This document shows positions 46,367 to 54,417 of a DNA stretch of 64,000 nt, piece after piece. The notes below the pieces were generated by a model that saw nothing but the letters and a program-made list of their open reading frames with translations, did no database searches and was not told where the DNA came from. The stretch covers positions 1-64,000 of the forward strand of contig NZ_NEGG01000011.1 of the NCBI RefSeq assembly GCF_002135295.1, given 5' to 3'. Source of the DNA: Acinetobacter sp. ANC 5054 (GTDB taxonomy: Bacteria; Pseudomonadota; Gammaproteobacteria; Pseudomonadales; Moraxellaceae). Position 1 is the stretch's first letter; each line of letters opens with the position of its first letter. A program made the position numbers and the translations under genes.

Positions 46367-47437
46367 TTAAGCAATCCGTTTAATTTGTTCAGCGCGTAAA
46401 TCAATTGTAATTTGCTGAATAAGCTTTTCTGTTTTTTCCCAACCCAAACAGCCATCTGTAACCGATTGACCATAGTTCATTTCGCAAGAGATTTTTTGTG
46501 CGCCATCCACTAAATGGCTTTCTAACATAACACCACGAACTTGAGTTTGTATGCGTTGCTTTACAATCGTACGTAACACTTCAGGTTGCTTCATTGGGTC
46601 TTTATGACTATTACCATGACTACAGTCAATCACTAAGGCCGGTAATTCACCTTTAACTTTGGCTTTAATTTTTTCGATTTCAGCAACGTCATAATTAGGA
46701 CCCGTATTTGAGCCACGTAAAATGAGATGCGCTTTAGGATTGCCTTTAGAAGATAGAATACTTGGCAAACCACTTTGGCTCATGCCCATGAATTGATGTG
46801 GATTTGAAGCAGATTGAATCGCATCCAGTGCAATTTGGATTGAACCGTCTGTACCATTCTTGAAGCCAATGCTGTATGGCATGTGGCTTGAAATTTCACG
46901 ATGGATTTGTGATTCGCTGGTACGTGCGCCAATTGCACCCCATGCCAATAAATCATCGAAATAAGCGGTTGCCATTGGGCTTAGAATTTCTGAGGCAATT
47001 GGTAAACCCATTTCAATAATTTGTAAGTAGAGTTCACGAGATTTTTCGAGGCCTAATTGCATATCACCAGACCCATCTAAATTCGGGTCATACATGAAAC
47101 CTTTCCAGCCTACAGTTGTACGTGGCTTTTCAATATACGCGCGCATCACAAGCAAAATTTGGTCAGACACTTGTTCTTGTAAATGTTTAATTTTTTTAGC
47201 GTATTCAAGTGCAGACTCTGGATCATGAATCGAACATGGGCCTGTAATCACCATTAAGCGTGAATCAGTACCGTCTAAAATATTTTGAATCGTTGTTCTA
47301 TGTTCTGAAATTTGCACAGCCAAATGTGCTGGCAATGACAATTGCTGTTTAAGTTCATGCGGCAAGCTTAAGGTCGTTTCTGTCGCGTGAGTTTCATTCG
47401 GTTTTGTTTGTTGTAAAGCAGTATTTAGCGCATTCAT
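46367..47437 (-). CDS. aroG: 3-deoxy-7-phosphoheptulonate (DAHP) synthase
   Basis: Protein of 356 residues, the length of class I-alpha DAHP synthases. LMVITGPCSIHDPESALEYA, the KPRTTVGWKGFMYDP segment and the metal site with IDCSHGNSHKDP are all present. It joins phosphoenolpyruvate and erythrose 4-phosphate in the first step of aromatic synthesis. Which amino acid inhibits the enzyme cannot be read, so aroF or aroH are alternative names. AAGGAAG precedes the ATG. Upstream is a long leader with two aromatic-rich reading frames, a terminator and a hairpin. Confidence 0.94.
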   Translation of the reverse strand: MNALNTALQQTKPNETHATETTLSLPHELKQQLSLPAHLAVQISEHRTTIQNILDGTDSRLMVITGPCSIHDPESALEYAKKIKHLQEQVSDQILLVMRAYIEKPRTTVGWKGFMYDPNLDGSGDMQLGLEKSRELYLQIIEMGLPIASEILSPMATAYFDDLLAWGAIGARTSESQIHREISSHMPYSIGFKNGTDGSIQIALDAIQSASNPHQFMGMSQSGLPSILSSKGNPKAHLILRGSNTGPNYDVAEIEKIKAKVKGELPALVIDCSHGNSHKDPMKQPEVLRTIVKQRIQTQVRGVMLESHLVDGAQKISCEMNYGQSVTDGCLGWEKTEKLIQQITIDLRAEQIKRIA

Positions 47438-47452
47438 TGGTTTTCTTCCTTT

Positions 47453-47472
47453 GGACTGTCTACATACAGTCC
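47453..47472 (-). promoter_or_regulatory. Hairpin next to the aroG ribosome binding site
   Basis: GGACTGT-ATGTAG-ACAGTCC on the minus strand is a perfect 7-bp hairpin lying directly before AAAGGAAG, the aroG ribosome binding site, and six bases after the stop of the second aromatic leader frame. It has no T-run, so a role in translation, coupling or mRNA stability is more likely than termination. Confidence 0.7.
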
Positions 47473-47478
47473 GATCTT

Positions 47479-47583
47479 TTATCTGAGCGTTGTGGGACTT
47501 TGGGATTTCAAGGCTTTAGACATAAATTGACTAAAGTAAAACCAATAACCGTTGCTAAAATATGAATTGCGTAGTGTTAACAT
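47479..47583 (-). CDS. Aromatic-rich leader peptide 2 of aroG (34 codons)
   Basis: Short frame of 34 residues beginning MLTLRNSYFSNGYWFYFSQF, with eight aromatic residues (Y8, F9, Y13, W14, F15, Y16, F17, F20) in its first 20. It has an excellent ribosome binding site, TTTGGAGA seven bases before the ATG. It ends 41 bases before aroG and just before the hairpin. It shows the same N-x-Y pattern as leader 1. It lies downstream of the attenuator terminator, so only read-through transcripts carry it. Not a known family; expression is inferred. Confidence 0.6.
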   Translation of the reverse strand: MLTLRNSYFSNGYWFYFSQFMSKALKSQSPTTLR

Positions 47584-47619
47584 GAAAAATCTCCAAAATA
47601 TTTATAAAAATCAAGACAT

Positions 47620-47649
47620 AAAAAAACCTGATCAGGGTTGCCGATCAGG
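47620..47649 (-). terminator. Attenuator terminator in the aroG leader
   Basis: On the minus strand CCTGATC (47649-47643), loop GGCAACCCT, GATCAGG (47633-47627), then seven T. It lies inside the leader between the two short aromatic frames, 180 bases before aroG, so it must be escaped for aroG to be made. Its loop can pair with an upstream segment (see next entry). Confidence 0.85.
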
Positions 47650-47698
47650 TATAAACTTGGTGGGCAACCATTTTCTTTGCCCGAACGCGTTCAGGCAA
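47635..47698 (-). promoter_or_regulatory. Competing RNA pairings of the aroG attenuator
   Basis: Four segments on the minus strand can pair in alternative ways. A (47698-47689, TTGCCTGAAC) pairs with B (47686-47677, GTTCGGGCAA). B also pairs with C (47669-47662, GGTTGCCC) through GGGCAA/TTGCCC. C can pair with D (47642-47635, GGCAACCC), the loop of the terminator, for seven base pairs. A:B frees C for C:D, which conflicts with the terminator; B:C removes C and lets the terminator form. A ribosome stopping at the leader 1 stop codon would cover A. The pairings are seen; the switching is inferred. Confidence 0.65.
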
Positions 47699-47755
47699 CT
47701 ATCTAAATTGCCAGAAATAATAGTAAGCGTTTGAGATTAATGGTTGCTTTAACAT
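47699..47755 (-). CDS. Aromatic-rich leader peptide 1 of aroG (18 codons)
   Basis: Eighteen-residue frame MLKQPLISNAYYYFWQFR with a block of Tyr-Tyr-Tyr-Phe-Trp and a later Phe. It starts about 28 bases after the likely transcription start and its stop lies right before segment A of the attenuator, the classic place for a stalling leader. The ribosome binding site is poor. Leaders of this kind read the level of charged tRNA; here Tyr, Phe and Trp would all be monitored, fitting the common first step of the pathway. Not found in any family I know. Confidence 0.68.
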   Translation of the reverse strand: MLKQPLISNAYYYFWQFR

Positions 47756-47789
47756 CTTGATATCATCAAAAAGTAAGTATCTGAAAATT

Positions 47790-47818
47790 AAAATACGCTG
47801 TATTGTCGGCTTTGACAA
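47790..47818 (-). promoter_or_regulatory. Sigma70-type promoter of the aroG leader
   Basis: On the minus strand TTGTCA (47818-47813), a 17-base spacer and TATTTT (47795-47790). A start near 47783 would give a leader of about 345 bases before aroG, containing all the elements above. Confidence 0.7.
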
Positions 47819-48130
47819 CAGTTTTTTTATCTTTTCTGTTGGAATCATCCAATAAATTTTAGCTGATCCTGACGCAAAATATATTTATAGATTGATTAAT
47901 TTATCACCGTTATATACACTTCCTAGCTCATACCCCTTCTAGATTATTATCGAGTATCTGCCAATGAAGTAAGTGCTGTTTCAACATCAAGATCATTTTC
48001 AATGTTTATTTTTTGATGTGTAAAATAGCGCCTACATGCTTCATGCAGTTCAATTCATTCGTTTTTTTAAATCATTCTACGAATATTTAATCGCTATTTT
48101 GCGCATGAATCTATTGTATGAGGCGCATAA
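47819..48130. other. Intergenic region upstream of the aroG promoter
   Basis: AT-rich, 310 bases between the aroG promoter and the divergent ABC-F gene. It must include the ABC-F promoter, but no -35/-10 pair at standard spacing stands out. I see no gene, repeat or RNA in it. Confidence 0.6.
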
Positions 48131-49759
48131 ATGACCCAACCCCTATTTCCGCAATCTAATTCACTTCAATCTCCTGTTACTGCCTGTAATGTGCATCAGC
48201 TGAGTTTAGAATTTTCCAGTAAATCCTTGTTTCGCGAATTGCAATTGAGTTTAGTGCCACGACAAATTTCAGCCTGTATCGGCAGAAATGGCTTAGGAAA
48301 ATCGCTACTGATGCAGATTTTACATTTTCAAGAAGCATCTAAACTTCCTTTTGAGGGAAAGATTTCTTGGCAGATGCCCCATGCCTATTTGTCTCAATTA
48401 CAGCGAATTGAAGCGGATACCATCGCAGATGCGCTTGGTGTTGCACATTTACATCAGGCTTTTCAGCGTATTGACGCTGGTCTTGGCAGCTTTGAAGATT
48501 TTGATTTGGTTGAGCACCATTGGCAGTTACCTGCAATCTGGCAAACCCAATTGACGCAGGCAAAGCTTCCACAGGATTTAAATTTTCCTGTTGCTTTGCT
48601 CAGTGAGGGTCAAAAAACCAAGCTGGCTTTATGTGCTTTATTCTTAAAAACCGACCATTATCTGCTTTTAGATGAGCCTAGCAACCATTTGGATGCTGAA
48701 TCTCGATACTGGCTTATAGATTGCCTTAAAGCGCACCCCGCTGGTGCTTTAATTATTAGCCATGACCGTGCTTTGCTAGATCATGTACAACATATTTATG
48801 CCTTAAATGAACATGGCTTACAGCATATTACTGGTAATTATGCAGACTATGTTCAGCAGTATTCACTGCAATATGAAGCCTTAGAACGGCGTACAGATCA
48901 GCAAAAGCGTGAGTTAAAACAGATTAAAGTTAAACAACATGAAACCCAAATGAAAGCGCAAAAACGTGAACGCAGTGGAAAACAATTGCGTGCCAGCAAC
49001 TCACAAGCGCCCATATTGTTGGATTTTAAAAAGGAACAAGCGGGTCAAAGTTTATCTAGTGTGCAGAAGCAGCAACAAAAGCAAATGCAGGAAAAACAAA
49101 CTGAACTGCGTGGCAGCCAAATGCAATTAGAACATTTGAAGCAGCAGCAGTTTTACTTTCAGCATCAAGCAGTTAAAACAGGAGAAATTTTACGCATCAA
49201 TAATCTGCAACTGCCCCATGGCACAGCTCAGCCAATCAGTTTTGCTATAAATGCTGGAGAGAAAATTCATCTGCAAGGTCATAACGGTACTGGGAAATCG
49301 ACCCTATTAAAGCTATTGCAAGAAACGGGCTCAACAAAATCGTTGAATGAACAGATTTTTTTAGGCGTGAAAACCTTGTATTTAGATCAAACCTTCAGCG
49401 ATTTAAATCCTCAGTTAACCGTCTTAGAAAATTTAGCAACCTTCAATACCGCAATTTCAGCTGAAGAATGGCGAAATCAGTTAGGTCAGCTGCGGATACG
49501 TGGCGATAAGTCAGAACAGACACTGAGTCAATTTAGCGGCGGAGAAAAACTTAAAGTAGCCCTGCTCGGTTTAAATTGTTGGCCTGAAAATATTGAGCTG
49601 CTGTTGTTAGATGAACCTGAAAATCACTTGGATATTGAATCACGTGAACTTTTGGCACAAGCCATTCGGCAATATACTGGTGCTGTGCTTTTGGTCTCGC
49701 ATGATGCCGCCTTTGTACAACAATGTGGAATTGAACAGTCTTTTCGTATTGAAAATTAA
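48131..49759 (+). CDS. ABC-F family ATPase
   Basis: Protein of 542 residues with two nucleotide-binding domains and no membrane helix. Domain 1: Walker A GRNGLGKS, signature LSEGQKTKLALC, Walker B LLLDEPSNHLD. Domain 2: Walker A GHNGTGKST, signature FSGGEKLKVAL, Walker B LLLDEPENHLD. The linker of about 90 residues is rich in K, Q and E and forms the arm that reaches into the ribosome. ABC-F proteins act in translation; some protect against ribosome-targeting antibiotics. It is shorter in its arm than EttA-like factors. GAGGCGC precedes the ATG. Exact subfamily not clear. Confidence 0.85.
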   Translation: MTQPLFPQSNSLQSPVTACNVHQLSLEFSSKSLFRELQLSLVPRQISACIGRNGLGKSLLMQILHFQEASKLPFEGKISWQMPHAYLSQLQRIEADTIADALGVAHLHQAFQRIDAGLGSFEDFDLVEHHWQLPAIWQTQLTQAKLPQDLNFPVALLSEGQKTKLALCALFLKTDHYLLLDEPSNHLDAESRYWLIDCLKAHPAGALIISHDRALLDHVQHIYALNEHGLQHITGNYADYVQQYSLQYEALERRTDQQKRELKQIKVKQHETQMKAQKRERSGKQLRASNSQAPILLDFKKEQAGQSLSSVQKQQQKQMQEKQTELRGSQMQLEHLKQQQFYFQHQAVKTGEILRINNLQLPHGTAQPISFAINAGEKIHLQGHNGTGKSTLLKLLQETGSTKSLNEQIFLGVKTLYLDQTFSDLNPQLTVLENLATFNTAISAEEWRNQLGQLRIRGDKSEQTLSQFSGGEKLKVALLGLNCWPENIELLLLDEPENHLDIESRELLAQAIRQYTGAVLLVSHDAAFVQQCGIEQSFRIEN

Positions 49760-49863
49760 TGCCTAACAACTAAGGAGCTTTGGAAATTGAATCTAGATTT
49801 TTTAGCAAAAGATTCGTCCATCCAAGTGAGTTTTGGCTTCATTTTTTAGCATGTGAGATAAAT

Positions 49864-49889
49864 AAAACCCAGCACATAGGCTGGGTTTT
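49864..49889 (+). terminator. Terminator after the ABC-F gene
   Basis: AAAACCCAGC-ACATAG-GCTGGGTTTT, a 10-bp perfect stem; T4 on the plus strand. It lies about 105 bases beyond the ABC-F stop and upstream of the convergent desaturase end. Confidence 0.75.
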
Positions 49890-49953
49890 ATCGTCAAGTT
49901 GTTAATTTTCAATCATCTTTTTTTAGCAGATGCTACAGATTCAGAAATAGCAT

Positions 49954-51123
49954 TTAGAAGTTAAATTTACTTGCCAACATCGATTGCACACGCTGTTTGG
50001 CTTTCGCTGCATAGTGCTTAGTCTCAGCTTTCCAGTCATTGGGCAATGAACACTTGGCAATTTTAACCCAAACACTGCCAAACTGTTTCATAAAGCTGGC
50101 TTCGTTATAATGAATACCGTATTCAGCACATAAAGCGCGAATCTTAGGAGCCGCTTCTGCATAGCGGTTGGCAGGCATATCTGGGAACAAATGATGTTCA
50201 ATTTGATGGCTTAAATTACCACTCAAAATGTGTAGCCATTGCGTGCCACTGAAGTTACTTGAGCCACGAATCTGACGTAGATACCATTCTGCACGGGTTT
50301 CGTTGTCAGTATTGTCCATCTCAAAGTTTTCAGCATCTTCAGTAAAGTGACCGTTAAAAATCACAGCAGATGCCCATAGGCTTCGGATGACATTGGCAAC
50401 AGCATTACCCGTAAATACCGGAATTGCATTTGGCCCCGCAATGAGCGGAAAAAATACATAATCTTTAAGCACTTGGCGCTTCATTTTTTTACGAACTGGT
50501 TCAGCGTCTTTCCACACCTCTGTCCAAGTTTTGGTTTTGTAGGCAATAACATCTTCAATATGTAAGTTTTGTACGCCGACATACCATTCAAAGAACAGCA
50601 TCAACTGTGCCGCCAATGGCAGATTAAACAAGAAACGCGGTTCCCATTTTTGGGCTTCACTGACACGAATCAAACCATAGCCCACATCATGATCCATACC
50701 GACAATATTGGTATAGGTATGGTGAATATAGTTATGGGTATATTTCCAGTCTGGGCCCGTTGCCATAGTGTCCCAATCATAATTGGCGCCATTCAGGCTT
50801 GGATCATTCAGCCAATCAAACTGACCGTGCATGACGTTATGACCCAATTCCATATTTTCGACAATTTTAGATACACCCAACAGACCCGTACCTAAAAGCC
50901 AAACTGGCGGCAACCAACCAGCAAACATCAACATGCCGCGCGATGCGATTTCGCTATAGCGAACAAAGTTGCGAATTTTATAAATATATTTCGCATCTTG
51001 CTCGCCCAAGCTGTCCATAATTTCACGGCGGATGACTTCAACTTTTGCGCCAAATTCTTCTACTTGGGCAGAGCTAAGATATTGCGACTTACTGTTCACA
51101 TTAAAATTTACGGGTTTATTCAT
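49954..51123 (-). CDS. Fatty acid desaturase (acyl-CoA delta-9 type)
   Basis: Protein of 389 residues with the three histidine boxes of membrane desaturases: GHNVMHGQ, HNYIHHTYT and HQIEHHLFP, which hold the di-iron centre, and two pairs of hydrophobic helices. It places a double bond in acyl chains and keeps membranes fluid. AAAGGGGAG precedes the ATG. A dedicated ferredoxin reductase gene is 35 bases upstream on the same strand, so electrons come from that protein. Substrate form, acyl-CoA or phospholipid, is not settled by sequence. Confidence 0.9.
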   Translation of the reverse strand: MNKPVNFNVNSKSQYLSSAQVEEFGAKVEVIRREIMDSLGEQDAKYIYKIRNFVRYSEIASRGMLMFAGWLPPVWLLGTGLLGVSKIVENMELGHNVMHGQFDWLNDPSLNGANYDWDTMATGPDWKYTHNYIHHTYTNIVGMDHDVGYGLIRVSEAQKWEPRFLFNLPLAAQLMLFFEWYVGVQNLHIEDVIAYKTKTWTEVWKDAEPVRKKMKRQVLKDYVFFPLIAGPNAIPVFTGNAVANVIRSLWASAVIFNGHFTEDAENFEMDNTDNETRAEWYLRQIRGSSNFSGTQWLHILSGNLSHQIEHHLFPDMPANRYAEAAPKIRALCAEYGIHYNEASFMKQFGSVWVKIAKCSLPNDWKAETKHYAAKAKQRVQSMLASKFNF

Positions 51124-51157
51124 TTGTTTTTCTCCCCTTTAACGTATCTTTAAAAGT

Positions 51158-52180
51158 TTATAAATTAATGGTGACTGGGCTGATAGCTTGTGAAATACAC
51201 AGTTTGATCTGCGAATTGTTTTGGCTGTCAATTTCACCAGTAAGAATGTTTTTAACCGAACCTGTGACTTTGGTGCATGAGCAGGTATTGCATATACCCA
51301 TACGGCAGCCATGCGCTGGCCTTAAACCTGCTTGTTCAGCACTTTCGAGTAAATTACCTTTGGCTTGGAAATCTTGCTGCGCGAGTATAAATTTCACTGG
51401 CTGTTTTTCAAGCGTTTCATCAATGACCAGCTGGAAATATTCAGTATGCAACTGCTCAGTACGTTCTGCTTGCTGATATAAGTTTTGCACGCTTTGCATC
51501 ATGGAAGATGCACCGCAGGCATAGCATTCACGCTCAGCAAAATCAGTTACCAATTCATTGATTAACTCTGCTGTTAAGTGCTGCTTCTGCTGCGTGGTAT
51601 TGATCAAGTGCAGTTTTAAATTTGGATATTGCGTTGCCAAAGCTTTCAGTTCAGTCACATAGGCATCATCACGGCTAAAATAAATTAGATCAACTGGATG
51701 CTGATAGAGCTTCTGATGATCTTGCAGAAGCGCATAAATCGCGGTAATGCCACTGCCAGAAGCAATCAATAAGCTATCGCGAGAAGATGGCTTTAAAGTA
51801 AAGTCACCTTGCGGCTGTGATACTTCAACAATCGAACCCGCTGGCAGTGCAGTCAAAGCATTTGACACCAAACCTTGCTTTTTCACGGCAATGCTAAACA
51901 TTCCTTGCGCTGAAACTTGCACGATTGAATAACTGCGCTGCTGGCGTACACCACCAATCACCACAGTCACCAATACACTTTGGCCGGGTAAATACGTCTT
52001 TAATTTAAAATTTTGGTTCGGGCGCAATTGCAACTGAATAAAGTCGGTGCTTAATGGTTTTACACTGTTGATTTCAGCTTTAATTTTTTTCCATGCCCAG
52101 GTTGAGTCGAATTTTTCTGCAATAAAATCAACAAAATCTTCACGAATCCATTCCGGCTTATATTCTGCGCGTGTATGCAT
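51158..52180 (-). CDS. Flavin/2Fe-2S reductase partner of the desaturase
   Basis: 340 residues from the ATG at 52180, preceded by GAGGG; the longer frame adds a hydrophobic stretch without a ribosome binding site. Domain order is FAD (RQQRSYSI at about 80), NAD (GSGITAIYALL), then a C-terminal 2Fe-2S ferredoxin with AHGCRMGICNTCSC, followed by a last cysteine in IKLCISQA. This order and the neighbour mark it as the electron donor of the desaturase. AntC/BenC-type reductases carry their 2Fe-2S domain at the N-terminus, so it is not simply antC. Confidence 0.9.
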   Translation of the reverse strand: MHTRAEYKPEWIREDFVDFIAEKFDSTWAWKKIKAEINSVKPLSTDFIQLQLRPNQNFKLKTYLPGQSVLVTVVIGGVRQQRSYSIVQVSAQGMFSIAVKKQGLVSNALTALPAGSIVEVSQPQGDFTLKPSSRDSLLIASGSGITAIYALLQDHQKLYQHPVDLIYFSRDDAYVTELKALATQYPNLKLHLINTTQQKQHLTAELINELVTDFAERECYACGASSMMQSVQNLYQQAERTEQLHTEYFQLVIDETLEKQPVKFILAQQDFQAKGNLLESAEQAGLRPAHGCRMGICNTCSCTKVTGSVKNILTGEIDSQNNSQIKLCISQAISPVTINL

Positions 52181-52355
52181 AAGACCCTCGTTTTTTGAAT
52201 AGTAAAAAATAATATACAAGTGTTAATTATTGTGATGCCAAGATATTGCATGGCTATTTTTTGTTCTATATCAATAGAGGACAGAATCTATCATTTTTAA
52301 TTTATTTGCATTTTCTGTCAGACAATTTGGCATTATTTGCCAATCAGGAACAAAC

Positions 52356-52385
52356 AAAAATACCAGTCATCTGAGACTGGTATTT
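52356..52385 (-). terminator. Terminator of the AAHS transporter (52406)
   Basis: AAATACCAGTC-ATCTGA-GACTGGTATTT, an 11-bp perfect stem with five T on the minus strand. Confidence 0.85.
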
Positions 52386-52405
52386 TTACGATTAAGTGAG
52401 CATAA

Positions 52406-53779
52406 TTATTCAGTTAATTGTTCATATTTTATTTTTGAATCTTCTGCAGTTTCATCTGCTGCAATGTTCCGATCCTGCACCAAATATACTGTAATTATTC
52501 CCAATACTGCAGGAATGCTCAGCGCTAGAAAATTATAAACATGCGGCAGCTGCATGGCTAAAAGCCAGCCTGTCAAAATTGGTCCTAAAATTGCGCCTAT
52601 ACGGCCCATTCCAAGTCCCCAGCCAATACCTGTGGTACGAATATTGGCAGGATAAAATTTTGCCATATAAGCCAAAAGCATAATTTGTGATCCAATAGAG
52701 GCAGCGCCTGCGCAAGCGATAAGTAAGTACAGCACAACACTGCTAAATTGGAATGAAAGCAAAGATAACGATACGGCGCCAATCAAGAGCATAACCATCA
52801 ATACGTATTTTAAGTTATAACGATCTGCTAGATATCCACCTAAAATAGACCCTACCATACCGCCTACATTAAGAGAAAATAGGAAAATTAAGCTTTTAGA
52901 TAAGTTATAACCCGCTTCTATCATCAATTTTGGCAGCCAATTGCCTAAGGCATAAACCATGATTAAGGTCATAAAAATTGAGCACCAAAACATCAATGTA
53001 CTAAATGCTCGTCCATCCGAAAAAATCTTTTTCACTGGTGCATTTGATGCTTGCTGGTTGGCACTGCTTAAAACAAAAACGTCACCTGCCTGATAGCGAT
53101 ACGTCGGTTCCATTTTGCTTAAAAACTTCTGTACGGTCTGCATTTGTTTACGACGTACCAAATAGTCAATGGACTCTGGCAATATTTTCATCAAAGGCAG
53201 CAGCACCACTAAAGGAATGCCCGCAATTAAAAACATGATTTTCCAGCCATAGACTGGCACTAAAATCGAGCCTAAAAATGCCGCTGCCATACCGCCAATT
53301 GCGTAGCCACTGAACATTAAAGTAACGAAGAAACTTTTATATTTTTTAGGTGCATACTCACTTACCAATGCAATTACATTGGGCATTACACCTCCAATGC
53401 CAATCCCTGCAATAAAGCGGCAAATTGAAAATTGCTGCGGGGTTTCTGCATATCCGCAGAGCACAGTAAATAAGCTGAAAAGGATAATACATACCGCAAT
53501 TACTCGCTTACGGCTTACACCATAATGTTCTAATTTATCGGCAATAGTGCCGAAAATCAGTGCACCAAACATCATACCAAAGAGCGCTACACTGCCGATG
53601 AAACCCGCCGTAACGGGATCAATTCCCCATTCTTTCATCAGCAGCGGCAAAGCAACCCCGTAAATTACGAGGTCGTAACCATCAAAAATAATAATAAGTG
53701 TACTCAAAATAATGACCCGCCAATGAAAGGCGGTTAATTTTGAGTTGTCTATCAATTGGTTCACATTAATTTCACGCAT
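52406..53779 (-). CDS. AAHS-type MFS transporter, probable anthranilate or related importer
   Basis: 457 residues from the ATG at 53779 with AGGAGGG upstream; the frame opens six codons earlier. Helix 1 has FDGYDLVIYGVALP, and the loop FGTIADKLEHYGVSRKR between helices 2 and 3 is longer than the usual signature. FIAGIGIGGVMPNVIAL matches the AAHS group and the transporter at 507. It lies 139 bases downstream of antB on the same strand, so it probably imports anthranilate or another benzoate-like acid. Confidence 0.86.
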   Translation of the reverse strand: MREINVNQLIDNSKLTAFHWRVIILSTLIIIFDGYDLVIYGVALPLLMKEWGIDPVTAGFIGSVALFGMMFGALIFGTIADKLEHYGVSRKRVIAVCIILFSLFTVLCGYAETPQQFSICRFIAGIGIGGVMPNVIALVSEYAPKKYKSFFVTLMFSGYAIGGMAAAFLGSILVPVYGWKIMFLIAGIPLVVLLPLMKILPESIDYLVRRKQMQTVQKFLSKMEPTYRYQAGDVFVLSSANQQASNAPVKKIFSDGRAFSTLMFWCSIFMTLIMVYALGNWLPKLMIEAGYNLSKSLIFLFSLNVGGMVGSILGGYLADRYNLKYVLMVMLLIGAVSLSLLSFQFSSVVLYLLIACAGAASIGSQIMLLAYMAKFYPANIRTTGIGWGLGMGRIGAILGPILTGWLLAMQLPHVYNFLALSIPAVLGIITVYLVQDRNIAADETAEDSKIKYEQLTE

Positions 53780-53841
53780 TGTTCCCTCCTGGAACATCTC
53801 ATTTTCATTTAAAAAGTTGTTCTATATTGCGCTTAATGAGA

Positions 53842-53886
53842 AGCGTGAGATCGAAGAAGGACATGCAAGGAACTCAATCTCACGCT
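53842..53886. repeat. 10-bp inverted repeat between antB and the transporter
   Basis: AGCGTGAGAT and ATCTCACGCT, separated by 25 bases, form a perfect long stem in the antB-transporter gap with no T-run. It could be a processing or partial-termination element that sets different levels of antAB and transporter mRNA. Confidence 0.55.
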
Positions 53887-53917
53887 AAGGGGCTAGCTTT
53901 CGCTAAACTGATAGGTT

Positions 53918-54412
53918 TTAGAGATGATAAAAATCTAAAACTGCATTAATTTTGTCATTAAGTAAAATGACCTGCTTTGCGCAAATTTTAAACTGGTCAC
54001 CTTCTTTACGGATTTTGTAATTCACATGTCCAAAGAATCGGTTGGCATTTTCCATGCGCACATACGACGTATCCCAACCTGCTGTGACTTCAATTTCATC
54101 CTGAGCAGACTTCACAATTTGAATATTGCTAAGCTGATGCAAAGTCCGCGGAAGAGGATATGCAGAAGATGATTTTTCTGTTTCTACTCGGAAAATTCGG
54201 TCTTCTAAACCGCCGCGGTTTGCATAATAAATAAGTGACATTTCGCGTTTTGGGTTGGTCGTGTATTCATGTTCAGATTTCCACTGCGGAACATGAAAGA
54301 TCATGTCTTCAGAAAAATCTTCGATATAACCTTTCCAATCTTTCTGGTCACATTTATGAGCATTGGCATATAAAAACTGTTTAATTTGATAGTGCAATTC
54401 AGCATTAGACAT
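53918..54412 (-). CDS. antB: Anthranilate 1,2-dioxygenase small subunit
   Basis: 164 residues from the ATG at 54412, preceded by GAGGAG; the longer frame runs into antA. NTF2-like beta subunit of ring-hydroxylating oxygenases: DWKGYIEDFSEDMIFHVPQW, then YPLPRTLHQLSNIQI, VTAGWDTSYVR and a C-terminal ICAKQVILLNDKINA. It is structural and forms the alpha3-beta3 oxygenase with AntA. Its start is six bases after the antA stop. Confidence 0.9.
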   Translation of the reverse strand: MSNAELHYQIKQFLYANAHKCDQKDWKGYIEDFSEDMIFHVPQWKSEHEYTTNPKREMSLIYYANRGGLEDRIFRVETEKSSSAYPLPRTLHQLSNIQIVKSAQDEIEVTAGWDTSYVRMENANRFFGHVNYKIRKEGDQFKICAKQVILLNDKINAVLDFYHL

Positions 54413-54417
54413 CGTGA

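Noticed and set aside
47552..47734. 60-codon plus-strand frame across the aroG leader
   Set aside because: It runs antisense through the terminator and leader frames, has no ribosome binding site, and its sequence is explained by the attenuator on the other strand.
51158..52180. Reading this reductase as antC
   Set aside because: Domain order (ferredoxin at the C-terminus) and tight linkage to the desaturase fit a desaturase partner, not an AntC-type reductase.
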